64,000 nucleotides of DNA, taken from NCBI RefSeq assembly GCF_019393635.1, contig NC_057866.1, forward strand, positions 164,566,403 to 164,630,402, read 5' to 3'. The notes beneath the pieces are model-generated. The model was not told the DNA's origin, did no database searches, and saw nothing but the letters and a program-made list of their open reading frames with translations. The number at the start of each line of letters is the position of its first letter. Position 1 is the stretch's first letter. The translations under genes were made by a program, and so were the position numbers. This DNA comes from Dromiciops gliroides (lineage: Eukaryota > Chordata > Mammalia > Microbiotheria > Microbiotheriidae). Below are positions 22,123-32,844 of the stretch, in pieces.

Positions 22123-22211
22123 GACAAAACTGAAGTCCAGAGAGGTTACTTATGGTGAATTGGGGCATAAGACACACATGACTATGATATATTAACTCAC
22201 ATAAGCATTTT

Positions 22212-22406
22212 TTGTTGTTTAGGGCTTTCTTGACAAAGGTACTAGAATGGTCTGCCATTTTCTTTTCCAGCTCATTTTACAGATTAGGAAACAGGGTGAA
22301 ATGACTTGCCCAGGGTCACATAGCCATTGTCTGAGGCCAGATTTGAATTTAGGAAGATGAATCTTTCTGACTCCAGGTCAGCAGTTTATTGTGTCACTTA
22401 GCTGCC
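22212..22406 (-). mobile_element. S2 (MAR-like) SINE, antisense
   Basis: Somewhat shortened antisense S2. Target duplication cataagcatttt at 22200-22211 and 22407-22418. Confidence 0.92.
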
Positions 22407-22854
22407 CATAAGCATTTTAGAATAGTACAAAATAAAGTAGAGGAGAATTGCTGCTTTCATGGATGGTATGTCATTTGATGAGCAGTACTTTAATGTACCA
22501 TATTTGGGACATGTCTCAGTTATTTGGAAGCTCCCATTCTGCTTAAAATTCTCTGGTATGTCTTTTTTCAATGGGGTATCTTTGACTTTAGGGAGGGACA
22601 TTTTTGGAGTGATATGGGTTTTGCTGAGTAGAACCATTTTATTTGTGAGTGAAGGTAAATGTCTACATGTCTCTGTACCTGCAGAAAGTAGACTAGTGCA
22701 AACAATATTGGAGACAGTCGATGATGACTCTGAATGAATAATCTCTAAATTTTCAACTTTATTTCACTCAATACTGGGATCCCATAACTACACAAAAAGG
22801 TTATTTTATTTTAGTTGAAGAAGTGTTTTCCCCCCAGTACTTCAAGAAAGGGGA

Positions 22855-23480
22855 GTACAGTGAGGAAACAAGATTAAGTCCCTGCCCTCAAGAACTTTAC
22901 TATCTAGAAGGGAAAATAAGACAGTCTTTAAACATTTATTAAGCACCTACTTTACACCAATGTTTTGGGCTAAGTAAGGAGATAAAAGACAGAAATGAAA
23001 GTCTCTACCTTCAAGGAGCTTACATCCTAATATGGGAGACAACATGAACAAAAGATAAAGGTGAGGAGAATGCATTCTGGGTATGGGGAACAGTCATTAT
23101 AAAGGAATGGTGGCAAGAGTGGAATATCATGTGTGAGGAATGGCAAGCAGGCCAGTATGGCTGGACCAATAACAGTAACACCAGTTAAAAGTTCATTGGA
23201 GAGATCTATGGTTTGAAAGATATGAGAAGGGTAAGTTTTTTCTTCTTCTTGGAGACCTAAGGGCATTCAGGAAAACTTGAATTGAGCCTTGGAGAAAGGG
23301 AAGAATTTCAATAGGAAGAGAGAGGCCAAAATTCCAGGTATGGTCTACTAGGTGGTTAAAAAAAAAAGCATATAGATGGGAAAGGAATGGTGAGTAATCC
23401 GGTTTAGCTGGAATTGTTGTGCGTGAAGGGGAAATATAAGATTGAACAATGATATTGAGGGATGAGAACCTGGTTCCAGG
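22855..23480 (+). repeat. Long member of the 'aacatttattaagcac' repeat family
   Basis: Carries 'aagtccctgccctcaagaac', 'aacatttattaagcacctac', 'cttcaaggagcttacatcct', then 'gcattctgggtatggggaac' and 'gcaagcaggccagtatggct'. Part of the order repeats at 31795-32060. Old therian interspersed repeat; name not assigned. Confidence 0.6.
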
Positions 23481-23534
23481 TTCATATAGCATCCAGAAAG
23501 ATGAGACAGAGCTGGATGATTTTGGTCCTAACTC

Positions 23535-23702
23535 CAGTATGGTGTGGTGGAAAGAGTGTTGAATTTGGAGTTGAATACTTAGGTTTGAATTCCAGCTCCC
23601 CTTCTTACTACTCATTGTATAAGCTTGGTCAAGTCTTTGGGTGTCAGTTTCCTTTTCTGTAAAATGACAGGATTGGGCTTCTAAAGTCCATTTGCGATTT
23701 CC
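23535..23702 (+). mobile_element. MIR-type SINE, sense
   Basis: 'gtggtggaaagagtgttgaa', 'ggtttgaattccagctcccc', 'cagtttccttttctgtaaaa'. Confidence 0.8.
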
Positions 23703-23862
23703 TTTTTGCTCATTTTTTGGAAGAAACTGAGTCAAACAGGGTTAATTGACTTGCTCAGGTACACATAGCTATAAAGTATCTGAGACCAGATTTGAACTCA
23801 AGAAGATGAGTCTACCTGATTTCAAGCCCGACATTATCCACTTTGCTACATAGCTGCCCCTT
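23703..23862 (-). mobile_element. S2/MIR-type SINE, antisense
   Basis: 'agaaactgagtcaaacaggg', 'ttaattgacttgctcaggta', 'gatttgaactcaagaagatg', 'tagctgcccc' end. Confidence 0.82.
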
Positions 23863-24297
23863 TCCATATATAGTCAACTCTCTATTACTTATGAGTAAGG
23901 AGAGGTTAGGGATGCCCATAATCCCAAATGTCAGTGTCCCCAAGCCAATTCCATTTTAGTCATATTTCATGGAGGTCACATTTGAAAATAGATGTTTCTT
24001 ATCTGAGAATTCACTGCACTTCTAATATATTTATTAAAACGATACTAAAAGGACCTGTTTCAGAAGAAATCAAACAATAGGCATTTAAGTGCTTACTATG
24101 TGATAAGCTGTAAAATTGTCCAACTTCTCCATTCAGTGATCTGTTTCACCTTCTTCCTTGACCACTCTTACTTGCTACAGGGAGACTAGCCTGAACTCAG
24201 TTGCACTTCTGCTTTCTAAACTCATTTTATTTGTGATTTTCCCCCTCTTTTTTTGATTGGGGGAATTGTGCATTTTAGATTAAGGCCTTCTTTTGTT

Positions 24298-24435
24298 TTG
24301 TTGAGGCAATTGGGGTTAAGTGACTTGCCCAGGGTCACACAGCCAGTAAGTGTTAAGTATCTGAGGCCGGATTTGAACTCGGGTCCTCCTGACTCCAGGG
24401 CCAGTGCTCTATCCACTGCACCACCTAGCTGCTCC
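24298..24435 (-). mobile_element. S1 SINE, antisense
   Basis: Perfect 17-bp target duplication taaggccttcttttgtt at 24281-24297 and 24436-24452. Confidence 0.97.
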
Positions 24436-24589
24436 TAAGGCCTTCTTTTGTTGGGCTAAAAGCTGTGGGGGAATAAAAGTAAAGTCCAAATCAAGAAACC
24501 AATAGTTTCAGCAAAGGATTTCATCACTTCAACTCAATTATGTTAATAAGAAATTGAAAAAATTATTTGGATAATCATAAATTGGGATG

Positions 24590-24795
24590 CAGGATGACAG
24601 TGGAAAGAACACTGAATTGGGAAGCAAGAGGATCTGGATTTGAATCTTAGCTCTGCCATTGCTACTGGTGTGAAATTGGACAAGTCACATTCCTTTTCTA
24701 TACCTCAGTTTGCTAACTGCAAAATAAAGGGATTGAATTAGATGACTTCTATGGTCTCTTTTAGCTATAAATAGAATTTTTGATTCTATGATTCA
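24590..24795 (+). mobile_element. MIR-type SINE, sense
   Basis: 'gacagtggaaagaacactga', 'tctggatttgaatcttagct', 'tacctcagtttgctaactgc', 'gattgaattagatgacttct'. Confidence 0.85.
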
Positions 24796-24969
24796 ATTGT
24801 GAATTAGTGTTTAGTGTTTATAGATTAAATTACTTGATTTAAGCAGTTTATACATCCATATCAGGTTTCTCCTGCCATCTACATTTCCCTCCTGTTTGGC
24901 TGATTATATGCATCACTAATTTTGATGATGGAATAGAGTTTAATTCTAATATTATTACAAGTGCATCAA

Positions 24970-25165
24970 TAGCAGTGGTGTGTAGTGCATAGAGAGCTGG
25001 CTTTAAAGCCAGAAGACCTGTATTCAAATCACATCTCTGGCAAATACTGGCTTTCTTATCTTGGGTCAGTCCCTTACTTTTTCAATGCTCTAGTCAACTC
25101 TCTGAGATAACATTTGAGTGCTGCATTGGTAGAGGGAGTTTACATACCTTCTGTTATCACTGAAC
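24970..25165 (+). mobile_element. MIR-like SINE with 'caactctctga' extension
   Basis: 'gtgcatagagagctggcttt', 'gacctgtattcaaatcacat', then 'agtcaactctctgagataac' and 'cattggtagagggagtt'. Confidence 0.75.
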
Positions 25166-25189
25166 ATAAATTGGCTGCATGAAATTTGA

Positions 25190-25560
25190 ATAGTGTAGAA
25201 AGACGATTGGACTGAGAGTCAAAAAACCTGAATTAGAATTCTGGGTAAGTGGGGCATCTAGGTGGTGCAGTGGATAAAGCACCGGCCCTGGATTCAGGAG
25301 TACCTGAGTTCAAATCCAGCCTCAGACACTTGACACTTACTAGCTATGTGACCCTGGGCAAGTCACATAACCCCCATTGCCTTGCAAAAAAAAAAAAAAA
25401 AGAAATGAGAATTCTGGGTAAGCTACTTATAAGCTCTGTGACCTGGAGCTCTATCTTTTACTTTTCTCAGCTTCAGTTTTCTTACTCATAAAATTGGTAT
25501 GTTATTATACGATTTAGCAATCTCACAGGGTTGTTGTGAGAAAAGTGCCTTTGAAGCCTG
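25190..25560 (+). mobile_element. MIR-type SINE, sense, split by S1
   Basis: 'gtgtagaaagacgattggac', S1 insertion, 'ctctgtgacctggagctcta', 'cagcttcagttttcttactc', 'cacagggttgttgtgagaa'. Confidence 0.82.
25250..25407 (+). mobile_element. S1 SINE, sense
   Basis: Near-consensus sense copy with an A-tail. Target duplication agaattctgggtaag at 25235-25249 and 25408-25422. Confidence 0.97.
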
Positions 25561-25709
25561 TTCTGTGTTCTAGAGGTGAATGAGTCCATTAATATGTTTG
25601 TTTTTTAATTGGGTAATCACATATACACAGTGTATATTAGCACACACAAAGGATATTAATTTCTATATCCTAGGAAACTCCCTCTATGGGAGCACCTTCC
25701 ACAAGATTT

Positions 25710-25845
25710 GAGAAAAATAGGTCTTAGTTAAGTGACTTGCTCAGTGTTGCCCAGCTAGTTAGTTTCAGAAGTGGTATTTGAACTCAAATCTTCCTAAATT
25801 CAAGCCCAGCATGGAATCTGCTATACCATGATGGCTGACTACTTT
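25710..25845 (-). mobile_element. MIR-type SINE, antisense
   Basis: 'gttaagtgacttgctcagtg', 'tatttgaactcaaatcttcc', 'tctgctataccatgatggct'. Confidence 0.75.
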
Positions 25846-25899
25846 GTCTATTCATATTTAAAGTACCCAGTGGCTGCCTGGGTCTCCGATAGAGATAAC

Positions 25900-26095
25900 A
25901 GACAGGTTTGTTGTAGAAGAAAGGGACCTGAGTTAGGAAACAGGAGGCCTAGGCTGTATTCTGTGCTCTGCTATTAAAAGGCTTTGGGAAAGTCAGCCTC
26001 CCCACTGTGGGCCTCAGTTTCTTCATTTGTAAAGTGAGACTTACCAGTTCACATGACATCTAATATCCCTTCTTGCTTTAATGTTATGTGTTCTA
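25900..26095 (+). mobile_element. MIR-type SINE, sense
   Basis: 'aaagggacctgagttaggaa', 'tgggcctcagtttcttcatt', 'gtaaagtgagacttaccagt'. Confidence 0.75.
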
Positions 26096-26374
26096 GGCTC
26101 TCAGATCTGATAGCAAGGTAGAGTGTTGCAGTGAAAAGAATTTGGTAATCGGAAAGAATTCTGGGTTCCACTGAGAATTGAAGTTTTGAGGAGAGAAAGT
26201 TGAATTAATTCATTTGAAAAGCTGCTGTCTCAAGCTTGCTGATAAAAGAGTTTGGCATTTTAGATTAAACTAGACATTCTGTAGGAAAGCCAACCCCTTG
26301 TTTTTCTCCCCGGAGATTGAAAGGATATGTCTCAGAACTGTCAGCATCTTCAGTTTCCATTAAAGTTGCATCAT

Positions 26375-26600
26375 CAAACAGTGGAATGTACTTGAAGAGA
26401 ACTGAACTTGAGAGTCAGAAGACCTGTTTTTGAATCCCAGCTCTGCCAAAGATTTGCTATCTGGACCTTAAGCAAGTTGCTCCTTCTTCATAGGGCCTCA
26501 GTTTTCTCTTTTGTAAAGAATCCTGTGAAACAGGGCACTCCTAAGAATCAGATGAGATCATAGTGTCAGAAAGTGTTTTGTAAATCCTAAAGTGAAGATG
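26375..26600 (+). mobile_element. MIR-type SINE, sense
   Basis: 'aactgaacttgagagtcaga', 'tttgaatcccagctctgcca', 'gggcctcagttttctctttt', 'agaaagtgttttgtaaat'. Confidence 0.82.
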
Positions 26601-26804
26601 GAATTATTTTGTTAATTTGTTCTTGACTTAAGATTAATGAGAAGAAATTCATTAACTCATTTATTTGGGTGGGGGCTCTGTGAGATTTTCAAATTAAACT
26701 CCTATTGAAGGTACTTTTAATAATAGCTGTTATTTGAGAATTTAGAAGTTTGTAAAATGTTTTGCTTATATCATCTCATTTGTGCTTTATAATAAGTATG
26801 TGAG

Positions 26805-27090
26805 GTAGGTTGTTGTGAATGAGTCTTTTCAGTGGTGTCTGACTCTTCCTGACCCCATTTGGGGTTTTCTTTTTTTTCTTTTTTTTTGCAGGGCAATGGG
26901 GGTTAAGTGACTTGCCCAGGGTCACACAGCTAGTAAGTGTTAAGTGTCTGAGGCCGGATTTGAACTCAGGTACTCCTGAATCCAGGGCCGGTGCTTTAAC
27001 CACTGTGCCATCTAGCTGCCCCTGGGGTTTTCTTAGTAAAAAATACTGGAGTGGTTTGCCATTTCCTTCTCCAGCTGATTTTACAGGGGA
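26805..27090 (-). mobile_element. S2 (MAR-like) SINE tail part, antisense, split by S1
   Basis: 'gttgtgaatgagtcttttca', 'cctgaccccatttggggttt', S1 insertion, then 'ctggagtggtttgccatttc' and 'ctccagctgattttacaggg'. Confidence 0.88.
26872..27022 (-). mobile_element. S1 SINE, antisense, inside S2
   Basis: Target duplication tggggttttctt at 26860-26871 and 27023-27034. It dates S1 activity after this S2 copy. Confidence 0.96.
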
Positions 27091-27204
27091 TTATTTAAGA
27101 GTAGGGTCCTTTTTAAGGTAGGGGCCCTTTTAAAGAGCTGGACAAGAAAGACAGCATGGTATCATGGAGAGATGGTCAGTTTTGGAATCTGGAATACCTA
27201 GTAC

Positions 27205-27415
27205 AGATAAGGAACTGGGGCAAATAGGGTTAGGTGCCTTGCCTAGATCCATGTAGTAGCTAGTAAGTATCTAAGTTTGGATTTTGAACTCAGGTCCTCC
27301 TAACTCTAGGGCCTAGGCTGTATCCACCTAAGTAATAGCCTCACTTTATAGGTAAGAAAACTGAACTGTGAAGTAACTTGCCTATTGTCATATAACCAGT
27401 AAGTGTCTAAGGAGA
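27205..27415 (-). mobile_element. Two MIR-type SINE pieces, antisense
   Basis: First piece: 'ggggcaaatagggttaggtg', 'tttgaactcaggtcctccta'. Second, from about 27330: 'cctcactttataggtaagaa', 'gtaacttgcctattgtcat'. Confidence 0.7.
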
Positions 27416-27519
27416 AATGTTAACCAGATCCAGCATCTATTCATATGTATGGCTTTGCACTTTCATATATACATACATGTATAAGTCAAATCCCACTAAA
27501 ATGTAGTAAATGCCATTGA

Positions 27520-27622
27520 CATGACTATATATGTGTGCATACATATATACGTACACATATATTTACACATATCCATACACACACACACACACACACACAC
27601 ACATCTGTGTGTGTGTGTGTAC
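27520..27622. repeat. Compound TATA/CA/TG microsatellite
   Basis: TATG/CATA-rich text leads into about 14 CA units (27574-27602), then TCTG and about 7 TG units: two mutually complementary tracts with almost no spacer. Confidence 0.92.
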
Positions 27623-27624
27623 CC

Positions 27625-27650
27625 AAACTAGACTTAGTCAAGTCTAGTTT
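27625..27650. repeat. Perfect inverted repeat, 11-bp arms
   Basis: aaactagactt at 27625-27635 and its exact reverse complement aagtctagttt at 27640-27650, loop agtc. It directly follows the CA/TG tract. Confidence 0.9.
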
Positions 27651-27719
27651 TCAGCAGTACTCAGGGTAAAATAATTCCAGGCACACCAAAGAACTGGGAT
27701 AGTCTAATGGCATTTTTTT

Positions 27720-27873
27720 GTTTTTTTTTTTTTTTTGTGGGGCAACGGGAGTTGAGTGACTTGCCCAGGGTCACACAGCTAGTAAGTGTCAAGTGTCTGA
27801 GGCTGGATTTGAACTCAGGTACTCCTGAATCCAGGGCCAGTGCTCTATCCACTGCGCCACCTAGCTGCCCCCT
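27720..27873 (-). mobile_element. S1 SINE, antisense
   Basis: Target duplication taatggcatttttt at 27705-27718 and 27874-27887. Confidence 0.96.
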
Positions 27874-27899
27874 TAATGGCATTTTTTGAGGCTTATTAA

Positions 27900-28842
27900 T
27901 ATCATAGACACTGTGTTAAGTGTAGAATTTACTGTCAGTAATGAAACATATCTCCCTTCTCATGACAAAGGTAGGGGACTACTGAGAAAGAATGTCAAGT
28001 GTGGTAACTGTGAGTGTTTTTGTTTTCCTCTTTTTCTTTGTTACTAGGTTAGTTAAAAGGGGTGGGGGAGAGGGTATTTGTATAGCTGTCTATGATATAC
28101 AAAACAAAAGGCATCAATAAAACAATTCTTAAATGAAAAGAAGAATAAATTCACCATCACCAAGTACTCTGTAGGAATATGTTGAATGATTTTTAAAAGA
28201 AGTGCCCCAGTTTTTTCTGAAAACTGAAACTTTTGAAAGAATTAAAGAAAAAAACCTGTCTTTTGAATATTTGAATTTCCTATCCACTATAACAACCTTT
28301 GATCTATTATTCTTCTGCAGTGAAACCCTAGGAATGTTATTTAACATCTACAGTTTAACCAGCTATTTGTGAAGTGTTTGGGTTTGATACAGTGACACTA
28401 AAAATCATCCTACAATGGGAGCCTAAATGGACACTTGATTTCACCTGATTCAGTCCTTTTTTAAACAAGACAGAAGTTTTGTTTATCTCCCTCATTCAGT
28501 TTTGATTTGTCCTCTTCTCTATTTCATCTGTCCCAGGAGATTTTCAGTTTGGAGGATATTGTCTTTCTTAAATGCCTGCCTGAAGTAGAAAGTAACAACC
28601 CAGGAGACAGTGGCTTGGCCTGGAACACTCAATCACCAATTCCATTGTACTTGAATAACAAAGGCAATGTGTATGCCCCAGTTTTCTCTTTCTTTTTTTC
28701 CTCTTCTATTCTTGACCTCTCAGGTAACTGGGAGAATCTTCAGAAATGGAAATGAAAAGTCAAGTGTTAGTTTGTATTATGTTGTAAAACACCATGACTC
28801 TTCAACCTATCCATTTATTACCCCTTATCTGGAAAATGTGCT
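27900..28842. other. Unassigned intron sequence
   Basis: No repeat or exon recognised. Reading frames at 28507-28755 and 28129-28347 have no known domain. Confidence 0.5.
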
Positions 28843-29009
28843 GCTGCTGCTTCTTTTTTTTTTTTTTTTTTTTTGCAGGGCAATGAGGGTTAAGTGACTT
28901 GCCCAGGGTCACACAACTAGTAAGTGTCAAGTGTCTGAGGTCGGATTTGAACTCAGGTCCTCCTGAATTCAAGGCCAGTGCTTTATCCACTGCGCCACCT
29001 AGCTGCCCC
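28843..29009 (-). mobile_element. S1 SINE, antisense
   Basis: Target duplication aaaatgtgct at 28833-28842 and 29010-29019. Long T-run on the tail side. Confidence 0.95.
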
Positions 29010-29049
29010 AAAATGTGCTTCTTGAATTGGTTGGGGATTGTAGGATTGG

Positions 29050-29165
29050 ATCATCATAGCTCTAGAGCCAGAAGAGATTATAAAGACCAATTCTTCTCAT
29101 TTTACAGGTGTGGAAACTGAGGCCTAGAACAGTTAAGTGACTTGAGTACTGTGTTTCAGAAGTTA
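29050..29165 (-). mobile_element. MIR/MAR1-type SINE fragment, antisense
   Basis: 'ctctagagccagaagagatt', 'ttctcattttacaggtgtgg', 'aactgaggcctagaacagtt'. Confidence 0.75.
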
Positions 29166-29169
29166 AGCC

Positions 29170-29640
29170 TGTTCTAGCCATTAAAACTAGATGAAAACCT
29201 TTGTGTTGTGGAAACTGTACCTCACAATGAGGTAGAGGATGAACCATCACAATAATGGGTGACTAAGACCAAATTCAGCCTTCTGAGTCGTGATGTCCCA
29301 TATGGTTACCTGGAAATGTCATAGCTTTTGGCTGCTGTAACTGAGGGCATGTAATGTGCTCAGATACTCTGTAAGTTTTCATTCTTTGGTGCATCTCATT
29401 GTTGTGAGTACTCCTTCTAGGTCACTACTTATTCATGCCTGCTCATCCTCTACAAGTCTTATCTGTGTCAATAGATCAATAACAGTCTGTTGCCCAGTAG
29501 ACCTGCCACAGGGAATCTAGCCAATTACAGAGAGAGTTACAATAGAATATTTAACAATAAAAATGTAACTCACTTACGTATACTGCTTTATGGTTTATAG
29601 GTTTAGTTACATATTAATATGAGCTTTATTATTTATTTAT
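29170..29640. other. Unassigned intron sequence
   Basis: Nothing recognised. Confidence 0.5.
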
Positions 29641-29649
29641 TAACTACTA

Positions 29650-29830
29650 TCCAGTGCAAAAGCATTATTTCTGTGGTCTTGAGGCCTGTATTCAAATTTC
29701 AGTTCTGACAGTTCCTGTGTGACTTTGGTTGGGCAAGTTGCTTAATCTCTAACTTCACTTTCTTCATCTTTAAAATAAGTGTGTTGGTTCAGGACCCCAT
29801 CTAGCTCTAAATCAATGAGCCCTGTAATCT
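29650..29830 (+). mobile_element. MIR-type SINE, sense
   Basis: 'gaggcctgtattcaaatttc', 'gacagttcctgtgtgacttt', 'ttcactttcttcatctttaa'. Confidence 0.75.
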
Positions 29831-29912
29831 GAGTCCCAATTTTTTAGATTTAAGAGGTAAACATCCGTAAACTTGGAATTGTTTGGCCATTTGGGTCTGG
29901 TCATTGATCTTT

Positions 29913-30073
29913 CTTTTTTTTTCTTTTTTTTTTTTTTTGCGGGGCAATGGGGGTTAAGTGACTTGCCCAGGGTCACACAGCTAGTAAGTGTCAAGTGTCT
30001 GAGGCAGGATTTGAACTCGGGTACTCCTGACTCCAGGGCCGGTGCTCTATCCACTGCACCACCCAGCTGCCCC
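29913..30073 (-). mobile_element. S1 SINE, antisense
   Basis: Perfect 16-bp target duplication ctggtcattgatcttt at 29897-29912 and 30074-30089. Confidence 0.97.
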
Positions 30074-30184
30074 CTGGTCATTGATCTTTAATGGTTGTTT
30101 TCATTTTCTAATGTTTTTCTCTGAGAAAAGCAACCACATGCAAAATGATTATTGTCCCAGTACTCAAGAAACCTGAGGCATAAT

Positions 30185-30310
30185 TGCTTAAGTTAATCTG
30201 TCCTAACTAGCTATGTGACCTTGGAATAAGTCATTCCTCATCTATGAAACGGGGGAAGAGAGTTGGACAAGACAAATTCTCAAGAATCCTGTCTTCTTTC
30301 AAGTGCTCTA
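30185..30310 (+). mobile_element. MIR-type SINE fragment, sense
   Basis: 'ctagctatgtgaccttggaa', 'attcctcatctatgaaacgg', then 'gttggacaagac'. Confidence 0.65.
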
Positions 30311-30464
30311 AATTCTATTAAGGTTGAACTCTTGGGGTATTTGTTCTTTAAACTGGGTTTGTTGGACAGATCTCTGTTATCTGAGAGGGTCTTGCCATAT
30401 ATCTCAGTAATCCTGTTAAAGAGCAGGATTTCACAAATTGGAACTCCTTTCTAATTTAATAGAT

Positions 30465-30575
30465 AAGACTCCTGGAGAGATGCCTGAGGCTCAAAGGCAT
30501 TACATGGCTTTTCCACAGCTTTTAGCTAGTGTCACAGGTGAGATTGGAAGCCAGGTCTAGCCTTGTATCCACCCG
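30465..30575 (-). mobile_element. MIR-type SINE fragment, antisense
   Basis: 'gcctgaggctcaaaggcatt', 'ttagctagtgtcacaggtga', 'agccaggtctagccttgtat'. Confidence 0.55.
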
Positions 30576-30594
30576 ATGAGACCAGAGTAATCTA

Positions 30595-30670
30595 ATTATA
30601 ACTCTGGGATGTCTTACAACTAAATGGCTGGCACATAGTGGTATTTGTTGAATACTTGATTGAATGATTA
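30595..30670 (+). mobile_element. L2-like 3' end fragment
   Basis: 'ggctggcacatagtggtatt' and 'tgttgaatacttgattgaat'. Confidence 0.6.
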
Positions 30671-30759
30671 TGGCAAATTGAGGACCACCCAGATCCTGGC
30701 TTTTTTTTTAATAAAGGTCAAACTGTACTTTGTTTTCAGTAATAAGCAGGTACCTTCAT

Positions 30760-30930
30760 TTTACTGATGCCTTTTGTTTTTATGTCACATTAATTTCTGA
30801 ATATATCCCTCCCTTTCACACTACTCAGTGAGGCATTCCTTATAATAAAAGAAGAGAAGGGAAAAGGCATCTTAGCAAAACTAACCAGCCCTTTCCCAAA
30901 TTTAGAGATTAGAGTTCATCTCTGGACTTG
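30760..30930 (-). mobile_element. Old L1 3' UTR, antisense
   Basis: 'tttatgtcacattaatttct', 'cattccttataataaaagaa': same layout as the start of the old L1 end at 2970. Confidence 0.55.
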
Positions 30931-31189
30931 TACTTGAAGGCTTCCTGGCTTGATAGAACCTGTCAGAGCTTGTATTTCGTTGGCATGAGAGAACACAAAG
31001 CTACTTCCATACCATAGTGACATATTGAAGTAGCAGTTTGGTGAAGTGACCTCCTAAAAGTCAGACACAATTTCAAAGTATATTTAGGAACTTAAGAGAA
31101 ATAAAGTTCTGTAAAAATCAAATTCTTGAAGTTTTTGAGGTTTACCTCATTTGGTAAATGGGTGCCAGTTCAGCCAAGCATTTACTCTT

Positions 31190-31318
31190 TTTTAAAAATT
31201 TTTTAAAATTTTATTTTATCTTTTTAATTAATATTTTATTTTTTTCCATTACATGTAAAGATAGTTCTCAACTTTTGTTTATACAAGCTTTACAATTTCA
31301 GATTTTTCTCCCTCCCTT
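31190..31318 (-). mobile_element. Very short 5'-truncated L1 tail, antisense
   Basis: Only about 130 bp: T/A-rich start, 'ccattacatgtaaagatagt', then 'agatttttctccctccc'. Target duplication caagcatttactctt at 31175-31189 and 31319-31333. Confidence 0.92.
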
Positions 31319-31434
31319 CAAGCATTTACTCTTACATGGCTCAGTTATCTACTTCATGGCAAGAGTTTTTACCTCTAGTTGGGGCCAGATATTCCTAAAA
31401 TGGGCCCTTTTTAAGAGCTGGGCAAGAGAGATCA

Positions 31435-31575
31435 TGGAGAGATCAGTTTGGGAATCTGGAATACCTGGGTTCAAACCTTACCTCTGACAGATGCTATCTG
31501 TGTTTCTCTGCATTGTTACTTAACCCTTTAGTCCCCAGGCAACTCTCTAAGACTGTAAGATACAAAAGACTTTGG
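31435..31575 (+). mobile_element. MIR-like SINE with 'caactctctaa' extension
   Basis: 'gaatacctgggttcaaacct', 'agtccccaggcaactctcta', 'gactgtaagatac'. Confidence 0.7.
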
Positions 31576-31579
31576 AATG

Positions 31580-31622
<43 letters not shown>
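31580..31622. repeat. (CA)n microsatellite
   Basis: About 21 uninterrupted CA units at the end of a SINE. Confidence 0.97.
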
Positions 31623-31627
<5 letters not shown>

Positions 31628-31719
31628 TCAGTCTATACGAGGTAGGGGCAGGGGGTAGCATAATACCAAGAATTCACATTGTCTGTTTTGTTACTTGATT
31701 TGGAAGTCAAGTGAATATA

Positions 31720-31790
31720 ATCATAGCTACAAAGTTGTCAGATTTGGAAGGAATCTCAGAGACTACCTAGTCTAACATGTCCCTGAATTT
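31720..31790 (-). mobile_element. MAR1-type SINE fragment, antisense
   Basis: 'cagatttggaaggaatctca', 'gactacctagtctaacatgt'. Confidence 0.65.
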
Positions 31791-31794
31791 AAAT

Positions 31795-32060
31795 GAATTC
31801 AAAGAAGCGTTTGTATATGTATTAGGCATGGAGAATACAAACACAAATGAAAGGTTTCCTTTAGGGGAGGGGACCACATTAGTTGAGCCTGGAATTTAAG
31901 GATTTCTAAGACTAGGGGTGAAATGGAAGTGCATTCCAGGCATGGGAAACAGTCTATCACAGGATGTGGGAGGCTGAGGAAACCACAAATAAGCCAATTT
32001 GCATAGGGTGTGTCAAGAGAAATAATATGTGGAAAGGTGTGTTTTAACTAGTTGAACAAT
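31795..32060 (+). repeat. Member of the 'aacatttattaagcac' repeat family
   Basis: Shares 'gcattccaggcatgggaaac' and the following order with 22855-23480. Confidence 0.55.
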
Positions 32061-32169
32061 AATCCACATAAACCTAACAGGTGCTCAGCCTCTGCTGGGT
32101 TGTTTTCTGATACTCAAGGTACTATTCAAAGAGTGTGATTCAGGACTTTCTTCTGCATGAAGATGAATG

Positions 32170-32420
32170 AAGCCAGCTCTTGTATCCCTCCTAAGTCTTT
32201 TTCAGGTGAGGTGTTTCTAGTTACCTCTTTCCTTACATCTTGGTTGCCCTCCTGGATGGGCTTCAGTAAGTCAGTGACCTTTATAATATGTGGTGTCCAG
32301 AATTGCACTTGACATTCCAGATGTGGTCTGACTTAGACAGTTGGATTATCACTTCTATTAATGGAGTCTGAGCCTCAGATTCCTAGTTGGCCAGTAGTAG
32401 TATAACTCTGCCCTGTAATG
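32170..32420 (-). mobile_element. L3/CR1-type LINE 3' region, antisense
   Basis: 'ttggttgccctcctggatgg', 'gtggtgtccagaattgcact', 'ccagatgtggtctgacttag': the downstream portion of the same family as 35585-35905. Confidence 0.7.
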
Positions 32421-32574
32421 ATCAAGTTAGAATCATTCTGATAACATTGCTTTGTCTTTAGTATTAAAGACTTCCCCATTGTTGCAGATCAGTCTCTTAC
32501 TTAGTGGGGATACCATTCATTTGGACCTGTTGATATAAAGACAACATCAGTATACTTGGTGGTATTCCTAAACT

Positions 32575-32735
32575 ATTGGTGTAGTGTGCATAAAGCAGTA
32601 TGAATGGAATCGGAAAACTTGGGTTCAAATCCTATCTCATTTACTTACCAGCTGTGTAACCTCTCTTTCTGCCTCAGGCAACACCCTGAGACTTAACTAC
32701 TGAATAATGCTGCCTCCATACTGAGTGTTCCTGTT
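32575..32735 (+). mobile_element. MIR-like SINE with 3' extension, sense
   Basis: 'gtgtagtgtgcataaagcag', 'cttgggttcaaatcctatct', 'ggcaacaccctgagacttaa'. Confidence 0.7.
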
Positions 32736-32844
32736 CTGGTAAATCCATATTCTTAAAGCACCATTAATATTCATAATCTATACACGGACATGATTTTGTG
32801 CAGAGTTTATCTCCATCTACAGGTTTCCCATACCACTTTGTCTG

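Noticed and set aside
24222..27003. Recurrent peptide resembling ALDSGVPEFKSGLRHLTLTS in many reading frames (for example 24222-24416, 26776-27003, and similar at 704-964, 4023-4292, 27661-27882, 43000)
   Set aside because: It looks like a conserved protein family, but every case is translation of the S1 SINE. The similarity is nucleotide repeat identity, not coding constraint.
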